Positions 30,451 through 40,177 of a stretch of 64,000 bases of DNA are shown here, piece by piece. How positions within the stretch are numbered: position 1 is the first letter of the stretch; every line of letters starts with the position of its first letter. The DNA lies in NCBI GenBank assembly GCA_004014935.1, contig CP025324.1, positions 310,001 through 374,000 of the forward strand. Direction: 5' to 3'. The DNA comes from Saccharomycopsis malanga. Lineage: Eukaryota > Ascomycota > Saccharomycetes > Ascoideales > Saccharomycopsidaceae. The notes beneath the pieces are model-generated. The model was not told the DNA's origin. It saw only the letters and a list, made by a program, of their open reading frames with translations, and did not search any database. A program made the translations under genes and the position numbers.

Positions 30451-31869
30451 GTTGGTGCAACTTTCATGTATGCTCCATTATATACGAACATTTACGCTTA
30501 TTCATTTGATTTGTTAGCATTTTTTTGTAGTGTATTATTCTCGTATCAATGTCTGGTGTATTGTAGGAATAAGTTGGAGATTACTCATGCCTCAATTTTG
30601 AGAAACAGGGATTGCCACTATTCGTTGTACCTCGAGTAACTAAAGAGTGCTATGACACGAGTCTCGACAGAGAGGTCGAGTCAATAAGAAGTGGTAAACT
30701 GAAGCAAGGAGAGCAATTGTAAGTACAGCCAAAAAGAATATACATCCAGCTGACCAAACAGTAGGATTGGAAGCGTAAAATAGTTTTCCACCAACATTAC
30801 AATTATTCATTGCCCATATATTTGTATGAATATTATATAGAAATGTAATCCAAAGCTCCATTGGGCTAATAAAATTTTACAGTAATCATAATGATAATAA
30901 TAATATCATATATTTCAAGCCCAGCACATCAATAATCATAATATATTCTATAATTTGTGCCCAGTACATATCATTATATGCGCGCTATGTCTAAAGGGAT
31001 TTGGTAGAACCTAGTGGTTTAAACTGAATCATCTCCTGTTGATCATAACCGTTTTACCCAATTGACTGAACGTAAGCACTGGACTTTTATTTAGGTTTTG
31101 TTTTCATGAAGTTGAGCTCAAATTACCTATTCTTGTAGCGGTCATCAACAGTTAATGGAGCCTTGTGATTATTACCTAACATTTTGGATTCCTTTTTAAA
31201 GAGGAAACACTTGTGAACACTTTCTGTTTTTTTATTAAAAAATAAACTATAAGAATATATAGTTTCAAGCATGTCATTTATATATAGTAGAGAAGTTTAA
31301 AACGAATAATTTACATTCTAACAAAACAGATAAGACTAATTTCACATAAAAAATAGAGAAAATTAAAACAGTTTTAATATATAATAACTCGTCAACCATC
31401 TGGACACAAGATTTTGTTTTTTTATAATGGCAAACTGTCTCAATCATCCCTATTTCATAAGTTCATACTAAAAATCAATATAAAAAATGGCAGATTTTGA
31501 AGAACATGTCAAATATGCAGCTTCATGCAGGAAAAACAAACTATGAAATAAAATTTGAATCTAATCACCATCACGTGCATATGTTGACATTTTTCAAATG
31601 TTTGTTTACTTTTCTAGCGATAGTAGGCAAGTAAACAAAACATAGAAAATGGCGTTTAACGAAACTTTTCAGGGCTATAACATTAATTGATGAGAACGAA
31701 GTGCGCGATTTGCTGGCAAGATAAGTTGTACATAGAAAAGTGCTAAGTTGGAATATCAAGCTGGTCTTTTTCCTATAGTTGAGTGCGCATATATTTGGCA
31801 AGCAAGCAAGCAGACCAAGAGAGATACAAAATTTTTTGAATATAGTGACAAGTTTGATCAACATACATC
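30451..31869. other. Intergenic region with SINE-like copy D
   Basis: A 1.4-kb AT-rich region. Repeat copy D (minus) takes up about 30885-31165. An E-box CACGTG lies near 31574-31579, about 290 bp before the Fin1-like gene. Nothing else is seen. Confidence 0.55.
30885..31165 (-). mobile_element. SINE-like repeat, copy D (degraded, head lost)
   Basis: Read on the minus strand, the segment aligns with the body of copies B and C (GTCCAGTGCTTACG, CAATTGGGT, TTTAGACATAGCGCGCATATA). It ends with TGGGCTTGAAATATATGATA plus ATT repeats, identical to the tail of copy B over 20 bases. A tRNA-like box B is only faint (near 31140-31150) and no head is visible. A second tail-like unit (TACTGGGCACAAATTATAGA) precedes the final one. 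Confidence 0.65.
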
Positions 31870-33777
31870 ATGTCGAGTAATCGTTCTCCATCAAACAAGT
31901 ACTCAAATCTAAACTCTAGCACTTTAAAATTATCTCCAATCAGTAAGAATCTTTTACCTACTACGGGTGGTCGTCTATATCCAGATTTGAAGACAGACAT
32001 TGCCAAATTGAAAGAAAGAGTGTCACCCATACGAAAACCAATATTGGGCTCTGACGAAGATGGTGAAGGTGGATATGATATCACCAAGCCTGCAAGCAGA
32101 TTATCACCTATCAGAAGGTTGGGCACCCCTAAAAGAAGCTCACCTGTTCGTAAGGGATTAGACGGGAAGATCGAAGGAACAAGATCTTCAAGTGCAGGTA
32201 GTAGTCATTACGACTTGTTTGAAATAATTCAAAGTGTTGACAGAAAGTCATTACGTCCTAACATGAATAGATCTGAGGATACTTTCAACTTGTCATCATC
32301 TAAAAAGGTTTTTGAAGACATCAAGAATCGCGTAAAATATGGAAACCGCTCACCAACCAGTCGGATCGGAAAAGGGCTGCTTTATGGCGCAAGAGCAGGG
32401 ATGGGACAAGGAATAAGTAAGCTCCGAGCCACGCCTCAGAGTGAATCAAGAGTGTCAAAAAGAAGACCAAATAGACTTGTAAACTCTTTAAGCAGCTTGG
32501 CCAAGTTTCAAGATCTGTATTCAAATATGGCATTAAAGTCAGGAACTGTTTTTGATAAATATGACAAATCTACTGGTTTCGGGACCTCCATATTAGGGTC
32601 ACCAATCGGAGCAAGAAAAGTCGGAACATTGAGAAATGTAGATCAAACTCATGAAGCTGCCAAAAATCCTTTGAACAAATCCGAGGATAGTTTACTAGAA
32701 AAACTAAAAAGCTCATCAAACGCAGTGATTTCCAGAAACGGAAGTAACAGTAATAAAAGTGGCACTAGTGTAACTGCATCATACCTTCTTCCAACGGCGT
32801 CATCGCTTACGAAAATCTCTCCGGATAGAGAGGGAACGTTGTGGCAAGGCAAACGGAAGGAGGGACATGATGCAATGGAGGTGGATGAGACAACATCTCC
32901 AATCAAGTTGCATGAAATGAAGTATCATCAAATCAAAGCCAAACAAGAACAAAAGCAAAAACAAAAAGAGGTTGAAAAACAAGAAGAGAAGCAAACAATT
33001 ACGAAAATCCCGAAACTCAAATCATGTTTGAAAACCAAGTTGGCACCGCCAAAATCAGGGTTTTCTATTGTTGATTATAATGATACAGAGACTACAGAAG
33101 ATAAAGAAGAAGTGTTGCATACAGACCGGCCTAGCGATCCGGCACTTACCAAAAATCTGTCTCAGGCGACAGAGAATGGCAAACTGGTGTCGCCTAAGGT
33201 GAAGGCTCCTAAAAAGCGCAAGAGTGTTACATTCAACAGTAAAATTGAAGAGCTTAATAGGGATAATTCCATCACTAAAAGGAAAAGACCCCATGGAAAA
33301 GGTGAAGAAGATGCAGTGTTACAAGAAAGCGATGGAAACGAGAACGAAAATATAACTTCAACGGGAGAAACTGATACGAAAAATAGAAGTAGTGGGTTAA
33401 CGGCTCAGTTGCCTAATCAGGAAAAACGCCGTGAAACTGAATACGAGCTGTTGATAGAGTCTACCGGGAACGGGGATAAGGGCAACAATCCCAGTGTAGA
33501 GTCGAGAACAAACAAACCAGAAAAGGAAGAAAAGGACGAAATACATTTTGCTGTTGATAATACGATTAAACGGACTCAGCGAAATAAACAAATGGAAACA
33601 CTTGCTAATAATCAACAGTTGATTCTTGAAAAGTTGACATTCATCGAGTCCGAAATGAGGCTTTGTCGTGAGAAGCTTGGAAATTTGAGTGAGGCACAGG
33701 CACTCATTGCTGAGGAAGGAAGGGCGATCCAAAGACAACTTAAAATGCTTGGTGGAGAAAAAGTTCTTCACTCGTAA
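31870..33777 (+). CDS. Probable mitotic Cdk substrate, Fin1-like
   Basis: A 635-residue basic protein with many Cdk-type sites (SPIRK, SPIRR, TPKR, SPVRK, SPDR) spread over residues 1-320. A PP1-docking motif of the RVxF type, KSVTF, lies at 451-455. A predicted coiled coil follows at the C-terminus (about 575-635). S. cerevisiae Fin1, a spindle-pole and spindle protein that recruits PP1 to kinetochores, has the same arrangement: N-terminal Cdk sites, KSVKF, then a terminal coiled coil. Fin1 is much shorter (291 aa) and overall identity appears low. I therefore assign function by layout only. Other spindle or kinetochore Cdk substrates are possible. Confidence 0.5.
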   Translation: MSSNRSPSNKYSNLNSSTLKLSPISKNLLPTTGGRLYPDLKTDIAKLKERVSPIRKPILGSDEDGEGGYDITKPASRLSPIRRLGTPKRSSPVRKGLDGKIEGTRSSSAGSSHYDLFEIIQSVDRKSLRPNMNRSEDTFNLSSSKKVFEDIKNRVKYGNRSPTSRIGKGLLYGARAGMGQGISKLRATPQSESRVSKRRPNRLVNSLSSLAKFQDLYSNMALKSGTVFDKYDKSTGFGTSILGSPIGARKVGTLRNVDQTHEAAKNPLNKSEDSLLEKLKSSSNAVISRNGSNSNKSGTSVTASYLLPTASSLTKISPDREGTLWQGKRKEGHDAMEVDETTSPIKLHEMKYHQIKAKQEQKQKQKEVEKQEEKQTITKIPKLKSCLKTKLAPPKSGFSIVDYNDTETTEDKEEVLHTDRPSDPALTKNLSQATENGKLVSPKVKAPKKRKSVTFNSKIEELNRDNSITKRKRPHGKGEEDAVLQESDGNENENITSTGETDTKNRSSGLTAQLPNQEKRRETEYELLIESTGNGDKGNNPSVESRTNKPEKEEKDEIHFAVDNTIKRTQRNKQMETLANNQQLILEKLTFIESEMRLCREKLGNLSEAQALIAEEGRAIQRQLKMLGGEKVLHS

Positions 33778-34395
33778 CCATTCAAGGCGATAATAGTCGA
33801 TAGAGATAACGATAAAAATATACGCTCGTTCGGAGATTACGGTCCCCAGGCTGAGACACAACCGTAGTTAAACCGTAGCAAAAATAAATCCGAGGGCACT
33901 GTTCCCGGAGGATACTACCTATTCTGGCAAGAGAGACTTGCGCCGCCCGCCAAAAGTAGATGATTTGAAATTATTTCAAATCAGTTCCCCATTAGGCAAT
34001 GGCGGGGCTACGCAACCTGATTTTTGCCACCGTCCGTCTTAAAAGACCACCAAATCCTTTTTTCTCCTGATGATGCAAAATCACTAGTTGAACTTGCATT
34101 TTTCCAAGCATTTATTACCAAATACACAGTATACCTTTGCGTTTAGAACAAGTCTCTAAACGCTGACCGTTGGTCCTGATACATCCCACACTGAACATAT
34201 TCCTTCTTGAGTGGTTAGCTTTTTATAGACTTCTATTGTTAAAGACGTCTGACCGCTCGCTTTCCTAAACTTTTCAAGAGCCGACGATTAGCAACAGTGG
34301 TCGCTCCTAACATTCCTTATCAAAGTATCCTTTCACACTCAGACACTATATTGTCCACTTCTGAAAACGAGTTAATAAACTTTAACATCGACACT
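33778..34395 (+). promoter_or_regulatory. Upstream region and leader of the bZIP gene
   Basis: A 618-bp region. It contains a perfect 23-bp palindrome at 33961-33983 (arms TGATTTGAAAT and its reverse complement around one central T). A short ATG-ATG uORF lies at 34069. From 34243 to 34395 the frame is open and continuous with the bZIP protein but lacks an ATG. Confidence 0.45.
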
Positions 34396-35922
34396 ATGGA
34401 GGCCACTATGCTGTTATCTACCCAGGGCGCCGTTGGCGCCATGGACTACAAAATTTCAAAGTCCAAGCCAGGAAGAAAGCTTTCTCAAGAACCTGCAAAG
34501 ACTAAGAGAAACGAACAAGTGCGTAACGCTCAAAGAAAATACAGAGCCAAAAACAAATTTAAATTGGAGACTTTGGAATCTGAGAACGAATTGCTCAAGA
34601 AAAGAGTGCAGGCGCTCGAAGAGCAATTGAAAGTCAAGGATGCTCTTCTTGCCCGGGCTCCTCTTGCTCCTCAGTCTTCTGACATTATCACCTCTTCTAG
34701 TACATCATCCACAATCATTGACGAGCCATTCGATATTACCAAACTTGCTGCCGAAATTTCTACTGACTTGTCGTCAGACCTTTTCAAGCAAGGCGTCGTT
34801 CAAGAACCTGCTTCTGTAACCGCTGACAGCGCTTCCCAAACTATATCTGATAAATTTATAGACGAGCTCTTTGTCTGTTTAAAACAAGATGAACAGCTGC
34901 AACCGCCGGCGTCAATATCGGCTCCTGTAACTCGTAGTTCTTCGACTGACAAGTTTAAGTTTGTCTATGTCCATCAGGACAAGTCTCAAAGCGCAGCTGC
35001 CTCTAGCATTGACTTGTCTTCAGCAGCAAAAGGATCTTCCGCTCTCCAGACTCACAAGTTTATAAACACCGCGAATTGTAATTCCGCGGTGAATAATAAT
35101 TATAATAGTACTGGTAGCAGTGTTAGTTTCAGCCAAGGAATTCAAAAGCCAGCTCCTGTTATTACGTCTGGCACGTCCAACATCAAAATTGAGAACTTTG
35201 ATGACTTCATTTTCAATTCCATCAGTGAAAATTCTTCTCACAAGGAGACCTCCTCAATTCCATTCAATGAGATTATTTCAAATATCATGAAGGATGCCAT
35301 CAATATTGAGGATGTGTTCAAAACATATAACACAACTGCTTCTAACTCTAACGACTTGTTTGAGTTTTTCAACAGCGGTTCTGTTCCAGAATCTCAAAGA
35401 AGAAACCAATACAACGAAAATCAATATAATTTTGACGGAAACTACAACGAAAATGAAAATGGAAAAAATGAAGAAAATGACACCAATAACGATAACGGTA
35501 ACAACTTGAATTTTGACGACATTCTTTCCAACGATATAAACTCTAATGATAATAGCAATGATGATAATGATAATAATGATGATGATAATGATAGTGATAT
35601 AAGCATCGGTTTTCATGTTGGCCCACTGGGCCACAACATTTGTAATCCTTCCATTCATGCTGTAGGCAGTCAGCCAAATCACCATTCAAGTAAAACTGTT
35701 CATGCCCTGCATCAACTCAGTAGCAGCCTCTTCGCTTTCGGACATCTTGTAAAATCATCCTTCCCAGTCCTCAAAGTCAACAATCCAGTTGCGCCCCAAT
35801 CCCTTGAATCAAATACTTCCCGTTTCTCCAAGCCACTTGTAAACAATTCAGACGTATCCTCTATCAATGTGCCTTCCTTGTTCGCTTCTATCCCCGCCCA
35901 TATCCGTACCTTGTCTTCATGA
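34396..35922 (+). CDS. bZIP transcription factor
   Basis: A 508-residue protein from the first in-frame ATG. A bZIP domain lies near the N-terminus at about 35-85. Its basic region RNEQVRNAQRKYRAK keeps the N-x2-AQ-x2-[FY]R pattern of Yap/AP-1-like fungal factors, and leucine or similar residues recur every seven positions after it. A KPGRK motif before the basic region recalls Hap43/HapX proteins. The rest is Ser/Asn/Asp-rich, with long Asn-Asp runs between about 340 and 400, as in activation regions. The N-terminal bZIP fits Yap-type factors that respond to oxidative, metal or drug stress. I cannot choose an orthologue. Confidence 0.8.
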   Translation: MEATMLLSTQGAVGAMDYKISKSKPGRKLSQEPAKTKRNEQVRNAQRKYRAKNKFKLETLESENELLKKRVQALEEQLKVKDALLARAPLAPQSSDIITSSSTSSTIIDEPFDITKLAAEISTDLSSDLFKQGVVQEPASVTADSASQTISDKFIDELFVCLKQDEQLQPPASISAPVTRSSSTDKFKFVYVHQDKSQSAAASSIDLSSAAKGSSALQTHKFINTANCNSAVNNNYNSTGSSVSFSQGIQKPAPVITSGTSNIKIENFDDFIFNSISENSSHKETSSIPFNEIISNIMKDAINIEDVFKTYNTTASNSNDLFEFFNSGSVPESQRRNQYNENQYNFDGNYNENENGKNEENDTNNDNGNNLNFDDILSNDINSNDNSNDDNDNNDDDNDSDISIGFHVGPLGHNICNPSIHAVGSQPNHHSSKTVHALHQLSSSLFAFGHLVKSSFPVLKVNNPVAPQSLESNTSRFSKPLVNNSDVSSINVPSLFASIPAHIRTLSS

Positions 35923-37472
35923 ACTGCGCCAAGAGAATCCGTAACAGGCTTGCTCCTCCATAAACAGCTACCGCTTTTAGCAATACAGCTTACGCCTATG
36001 AGTTGAACCGTTCTTGTTTTTCCCCGTTTTTCAACGTTTTAAAGTCAAAACTCTATGTATTAAGTAAATGCTATTTTATAATTTCATAGTTCAAACCGGC
36101 AGCGTAAGTGTTTAAATAATTTGGATTTGATGGACAATACTTTACATAGAATAATGAAATAATGAATGGACGGGACAACAGCTTGCAAGACTTGATTGAA
36201 AATAAAAGCAGGAGAATTCCAAATGGTGAACTACGGACGATAAATATGTTGTTTTTATATTTATTGTTAAATATGGATAACTTGAAAAACTATAAGCTTA
36301 TGTTTTTTTTTCTAAACAAAACATGTATATTAAACTACGACATGTTTATCTATACATGCCAATCAATAGCATGTTTGCCACCGGCATATACTTAAGATGT
36401 TGGAATGATGTGTAGCTTATCCCATATTTTTCTCAAAGCTGATAAAAGTTGGGCAATCATAAATATAGACTATAAGAAGATGTAATCAATAAATCTGACA
36501 CATATAAATAGCTAATCTACTGTTTTATACTGGGCCAAAGGATAACATTACATATTGAAATATTTTCTTTATCAACGATATGTGCGGAAATGCATATCAA
36601 TGCATCATCCTGCGCTAGCATGCATAAACAGGCTGAATATTACAGGAAAAGAAGTAGAGTTCCTGAATAAAGTAACAAGTTTCTATAAAATGGCTAATTG
36701 ATTTTTATGTAAATAAAATTGTTTAAATGGACAATGGCCCAACGGCCTAAAAGGTCACTAAAGGAGTTTGTGGATATAGTTTCGAGAACTTTCATTTCTA
36801 ACCGAATTCAAATGTTTATTCAGAGTACATTGGAATTTACAATTATGTACACATAGTAAAGAATGAACAAAACATTGATATTGTCTTTTCTGATGATTAC
36901 TACAAAACAAATTCTTTTCTAAATTCCGTTTTTAACTCCAATTGGCATTTTGTAGCTTTTTAACTACATAATAAAGAGCAGGCCACTGGGCCATTTGGCT
37001 CAGTGGTCCGTGGTCCGTGCTCTCGGAGAAGAGAAAAACAAGACCTAACAGGAACACGGGTTCGATTCCCAAGACGACACTTTTACTCGCTGCTTTTTAC
37101 GATGCTGAACGTGATTTCACAGGCAAGTGCAACTGTCTGAAACACGACCTAGACCAAAGTCTAGTGCTAACTTTCCAACTCATCGGGTGTTCAGGAAAAA
37201 GACGGTGGGCAGATAACAATGACCGGGACATGATTGGGTTTTCCCCACTGGGTTTTACCATGTCCCCCTAGACATAGCGCGTATATACGAAACTGGTATT
37301 TACTGGGCTTGAAATATATGATATTATTATTATTATTATTTAATAAAGAACAGACATAATAGTAGCGTTCTCTTTGATAAACCTGAAAAACAAATAAACG
37401 TCTGATCTACATGGTGAGGAATAAGTAAAACAATAACATGTAATTTCTATTTATAACTACAAAACAAGTTTT
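35923..37472. other. Intergenic region with SINE-like copy B
   Basis: A 1.55-kb region between convergent bZIP and YPK genes. Its last third is repeat copy B. A 77-codon frame at 36162-36395 is rich in Leu/Phe/Asn and probably arises from base composition. Confidence 0.55.
36982..37341 (+). mobile_element. tRNA-derived SINE-like repeat, copy B (best preserved)
   Basis: Head GCCACTGGGCC, box A TGGCTCAGTGG (36996-37006, perfect consensus) and box B GTTCGATTC (37060-37068, perfect consensus), spaced 64 bp start to start. The body shares long identities with copies A, C and D. The tail is TACTGGGCTTGAAATATATG followed by ATATT and about six ATT units. AATAAAGAGCAG before the element (36970-36981) and AATAAAGAACAG after it (37342-37353) could be a 12-bp target-site duplication with one mismatch. 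Copy C has a similar sequence before its head, so part of this repeat may belong to the element. No long ORF is present, as expected for a non-autonomous element. Confidence 0.75.
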
Positions 37473-39485
37473 TTACTTTGAATCACTCAACTTGCTTTCA
37501 CCCACATAAGTCCAACCTTCAAACTGTTTCTGCATAGATCTACTCAAATGATCCGTGACTACGGAATCTGCTGGGATTTCGCTGGTGAACTCACTATCAA
37601 AGTTGTTGGTATCAAAAGCGCTTGAGACAGGAGGTTTGAATGGGGGCGTATAACCTTTATTGTTCAACTTGACCCAATCGATGGTCTTAAAAAATGGATG
37701 TTCTTTTATTTCTTGTGATCCATTAGCACCTAGTCTATTGTTTGGATTACGGTCCAAAAGCTTAATCAACAAATCTTTGGCTGCCAAGTCAAACATGTCA
37801 GGGAACTTTAACTGGTCTCCAAGGATCTTTTTATACATCTTAGGGATGTTTTCGTCGTAGAATGGAGGCAAGCCTGTTAACATTTCATACAATAATATAC
37901 CCAAAGTCCACCAATCTACAGATCTGGTGTAGCCTTGGCCCAAAAGCAATTCGGGAGCCAAATATTCCGGGGTACCGCAGAACGTCTCGGTACGGTCTTT
38001 AATTTTCATATCTCTTTTGCATAAGCCAAAATCACACAATGCAATATGGCCTTGATAATCTAACAAGATGTTTTCTGGTTTCAAATCTCTGTAAATAACG
38101 TCCAAACTATGAAGATGTTCTATTGCTGACAATAATTCGCAAATATAAAATCTGGAGCGCTCCAATGAGAATCTACCTTCTTTTTGCAAATGATGAAACA
38201 ATTCTCCTCCGTTGATGAAAGCAAGAACAAAGTACAATTTATCTGGAGATTGAAAGCAGAATTTAAGAGACACAATGAACGGGTTGTTGACTTCTACCAA
38301 AACGTTTCTTTCGGCTAAAGTATGGTTAACTTCCAACTTGGCCACAATATGTGCTTTTCTGATGCTTTTTAAGGCATAGACTCGTTCAGTGTCCTTTTTA
38401 CGCACTTGCATGACTTTTCCAAAAGAACCTTTTCCGATAACCTTCAACAAATCAAAATCGTCAATGGTTAATGGCTTATTCTTGTTAGGTTTGTATTCTA
38501 TGGTGATATTCAAAGCAGACGTGTTTGTATTGTCGAACAGAGAACCAGGCAAAGTAAGATTCAACCATTCATGGTCCAAGATTCTTTTTTTCTGATTGTA
38601 ATTCAAATTTAAAGGAATCTTTATGGAACCTATCAAAATATCTTGTGATGGGGTTTTAGGGTTGATCAAATGCAAATGAGATTTTGGAATTAAAATGTTA
38701 GGGATCTTTACGAATATTTGAACAACAAGTAAGCCATTGCCATTCACATCGAATGAAGACATGTTATTGAAATTAGGATTTGAAATCAAACCACTTGAAG
38801 GCTGTACAAGAGACACGTTCTTATCGAACTCTACTGTTATGTAAATCAAGGGATTGCGAACCCCAGCGGAATGGTCATCATTAGAAGGAATGGAAACAAT
38901 GGCAGGAAGACAATCAGTAACCAAATCACCTGGCAACAAGTCGCTGACGTTGCTAGTAGACTGGCTTTTCTCTACGGACAGCTTGATATTTTCATTCAAC
39001 AAGTTTTTGTCAACATCGTCAGCACACACTGCAATCTTCTGTAAAATGAACTCGTTCAAAACAAGATCAAAGGGAAGCTTGAAATTTTTTCCAGAATACA
39101 CTTTTACAGTCAAACAACCCGGTTTCACAATAGTTGATATGGAAGGATCATCAGATTCCAAATTGGTACTGTCAGTTTGCACACTGGTGTCGCCACCATT
39201 GGCTGTAATGGTGTCATGTGGATTGGTGGATGCTGATGGTTCCGCTCCTGAGGCCTGTTTATCAGTGACAGTGTAAGACCGAGCGTCGGTTTGGTCACTG
39301 GATGTCGTGGTTTTGGCCCCGGAACTAAGAGACATATTACTGACTGCTTCTGATAAGGTGGTGGTGGATGGAGACTGTGGTGGACCAGATTTCTTGTCTA
39401 CTGATTGGACTGGGGAAAGAGAGCTACTGCCTTCCTTCCCGTCCTTTTTCATGTGTTCCTTGAGCTTCTTTTTCCAGGAAAGCAT
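37473..39485 (-). CDS. YPK1: AGC protein kinase Ypk1/Ypk2
   Basis: A 670-residue kinase. Residues 1-110 are Ser/Thr-rich. A C2-like region (about 115-325) matches the Ypk N-terminal domain. The kinase domain follows with the glycine loop GKGSFGKV (about 350-357), ALK lysine, YRDLKPEN, DFG and the T-loop TFCGTPEYLAPE. The C-tail has the turn-motif region and the hydrophobic motif FEGWTY. Ypk kinases act below TORC2 and the Pkh kinases on sphingolipid synthesis, flippases and membrane stress. S. cerevisiae Ypk1 is 680 aa, so the length agrees. CTG-clade yeasts often have a single orthologue, called YKR2 or YPK1. Confidence 0.93.
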   Translation of the reverse strand: MLSWKKKLKEHMKKDGKEGSSSLSPVQSVDKKSGPPQSPSTTTLSEAVSNMSLSSGAKTTTSSDQTDARSYTVTDKQASGAEPSASTNPHDTITANGGDTSVQTDSTNLESDDPSISTIVKPGCLTVKVYSGKNFKLPFDLVLNEFILQKIAVCADDVDKNLLNENIKLSVEKSQSTSNVSDLLPGDLVTDCLPAIVSIPSNDDHSAGVRNPLIYITVEFDKNVSLVQPSSGLISNPNFNNMSSFDVNGNGLLVVQIFVKIPNILIPKSHLHLINPKTPSQDILIGSIKIPLNLNYNQKKRILDHEWLNLTLPGSLFDNTNTSALNITIEYKPNKNKPLTIDDFDLLKVIGKGSFGKVMQVRKKDTERVYALKSIRKAHIVAKLEVNHTLAERNVLVEVNNPFIVSLKFCFQSPDKLYFVLAFINGGELFHHLQKEGRFSLERSRFYICELLSAIEHLHSLDVIYRDLKPENILLDYQGHIALCDFGLCKRDMKIKDRTETFCGTPEYLAPELLLGQGYTRSVDWWTLGILLYEMLTGLPPFYDENIPKMYKKILGDQLKFPDMFDLAAKDLLIKLLDRNPNNRLGANGSQEIKEHPFFKTIDWVKLNNKGYTPPFKPPVSSAFDTNNFDSEFTSEIPADSVVTDHLSRSMQKQFEGWTYVGESKLSDSK

Positions 39486-39754
39486 CTCACAATATTCGTT
39501 GTAACTAAGAAGAGTAGAAATTAGAAATTAAAAAAACGACTTGTCCTCATGGATGTTTATATTCATAATCCGGCTTGCAGGAAAGGAAGAAAAATTAAAA
39601 TCCGGAACAGGACACGCCACGGAGGTGGGTCTATGAAATACTGCAGATGTCCGAATGAGGGGCGGATTTATTGCGGGTTATTTTGTTAACCTTCTTTCTT
39701 CAAGCTTAACTCTTACTCTCTTTGAATAAGAGGAACAATAACAATATCGACAAT

Positions 39755-40177
39755 ATGAGCCGCCAGGAAGAGTATCCGCTTGAAAACTTGTCGAGATCTT
39801 CCACGCTGGAGTTTCTCACGGATAGCACAGCAGAAATCAACCAGCTGTCTAGCAATCTAAACTATAAGTACAAGACAAGTCGCCAGAATGTTTTAAGAAG
39901 ATTCGGCAACTTGTTCGTGCGCAGACTCAACTTCAAAATCATAGTTGCAGTTCTTGTGCTTCTTTTTGTTGTGATAAATATTGCAGGAGCCTTCAGTAGG
40001 ACTAAAAGCAAGCCAAGCGCTAATCAGTCGTTCGGAAGTATCAAAGATTATCTTAAAAATTACAAGAACAACTTTAGCAACAGTGTTGGTAATTCAACAT
40101 TTGCACAATATGTGCCTAGCTACATGCGGATAGGACAGGAGTTTGATGCCGCAGCCAAAGAGAATGATGTGCGATAG
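39755..40177 (+). CDS. Small single-span membrane protein, unidentified
   Basis: A 140-residue protein from the ATG at 39755; codons upstream in frame have no ATG. It has a polar Ser/Glu/Leu-rich N-terminus of about 60 residues, a basic stretch (RRFGNLFVRRLNFK), one strong hydrophobic segment (about 65-83, IIVAVLVLLFVVINIAGAF) and a soluble C-terminal part of about 55 residues. Positive charge before the segment predicts a type II orientation, with the C-terminus in the lumen. I do not recognise the family. It shares a 269-bp divergent promoter with the YPK gene. Confidence 0.65.
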   Translation: MSRQEEYPLENLSRSSTLEFLTDSTAEINQLSSNLNYKYKTSRQNVLRRFGNLFVRRLNFKIIVAVLVLLFVVINIAGAFSRTKSKPSANQSFGSIKDYLKNYKNNFSNSVGNSTFAQYVPSYMRIGQEFDAAAKENDVR

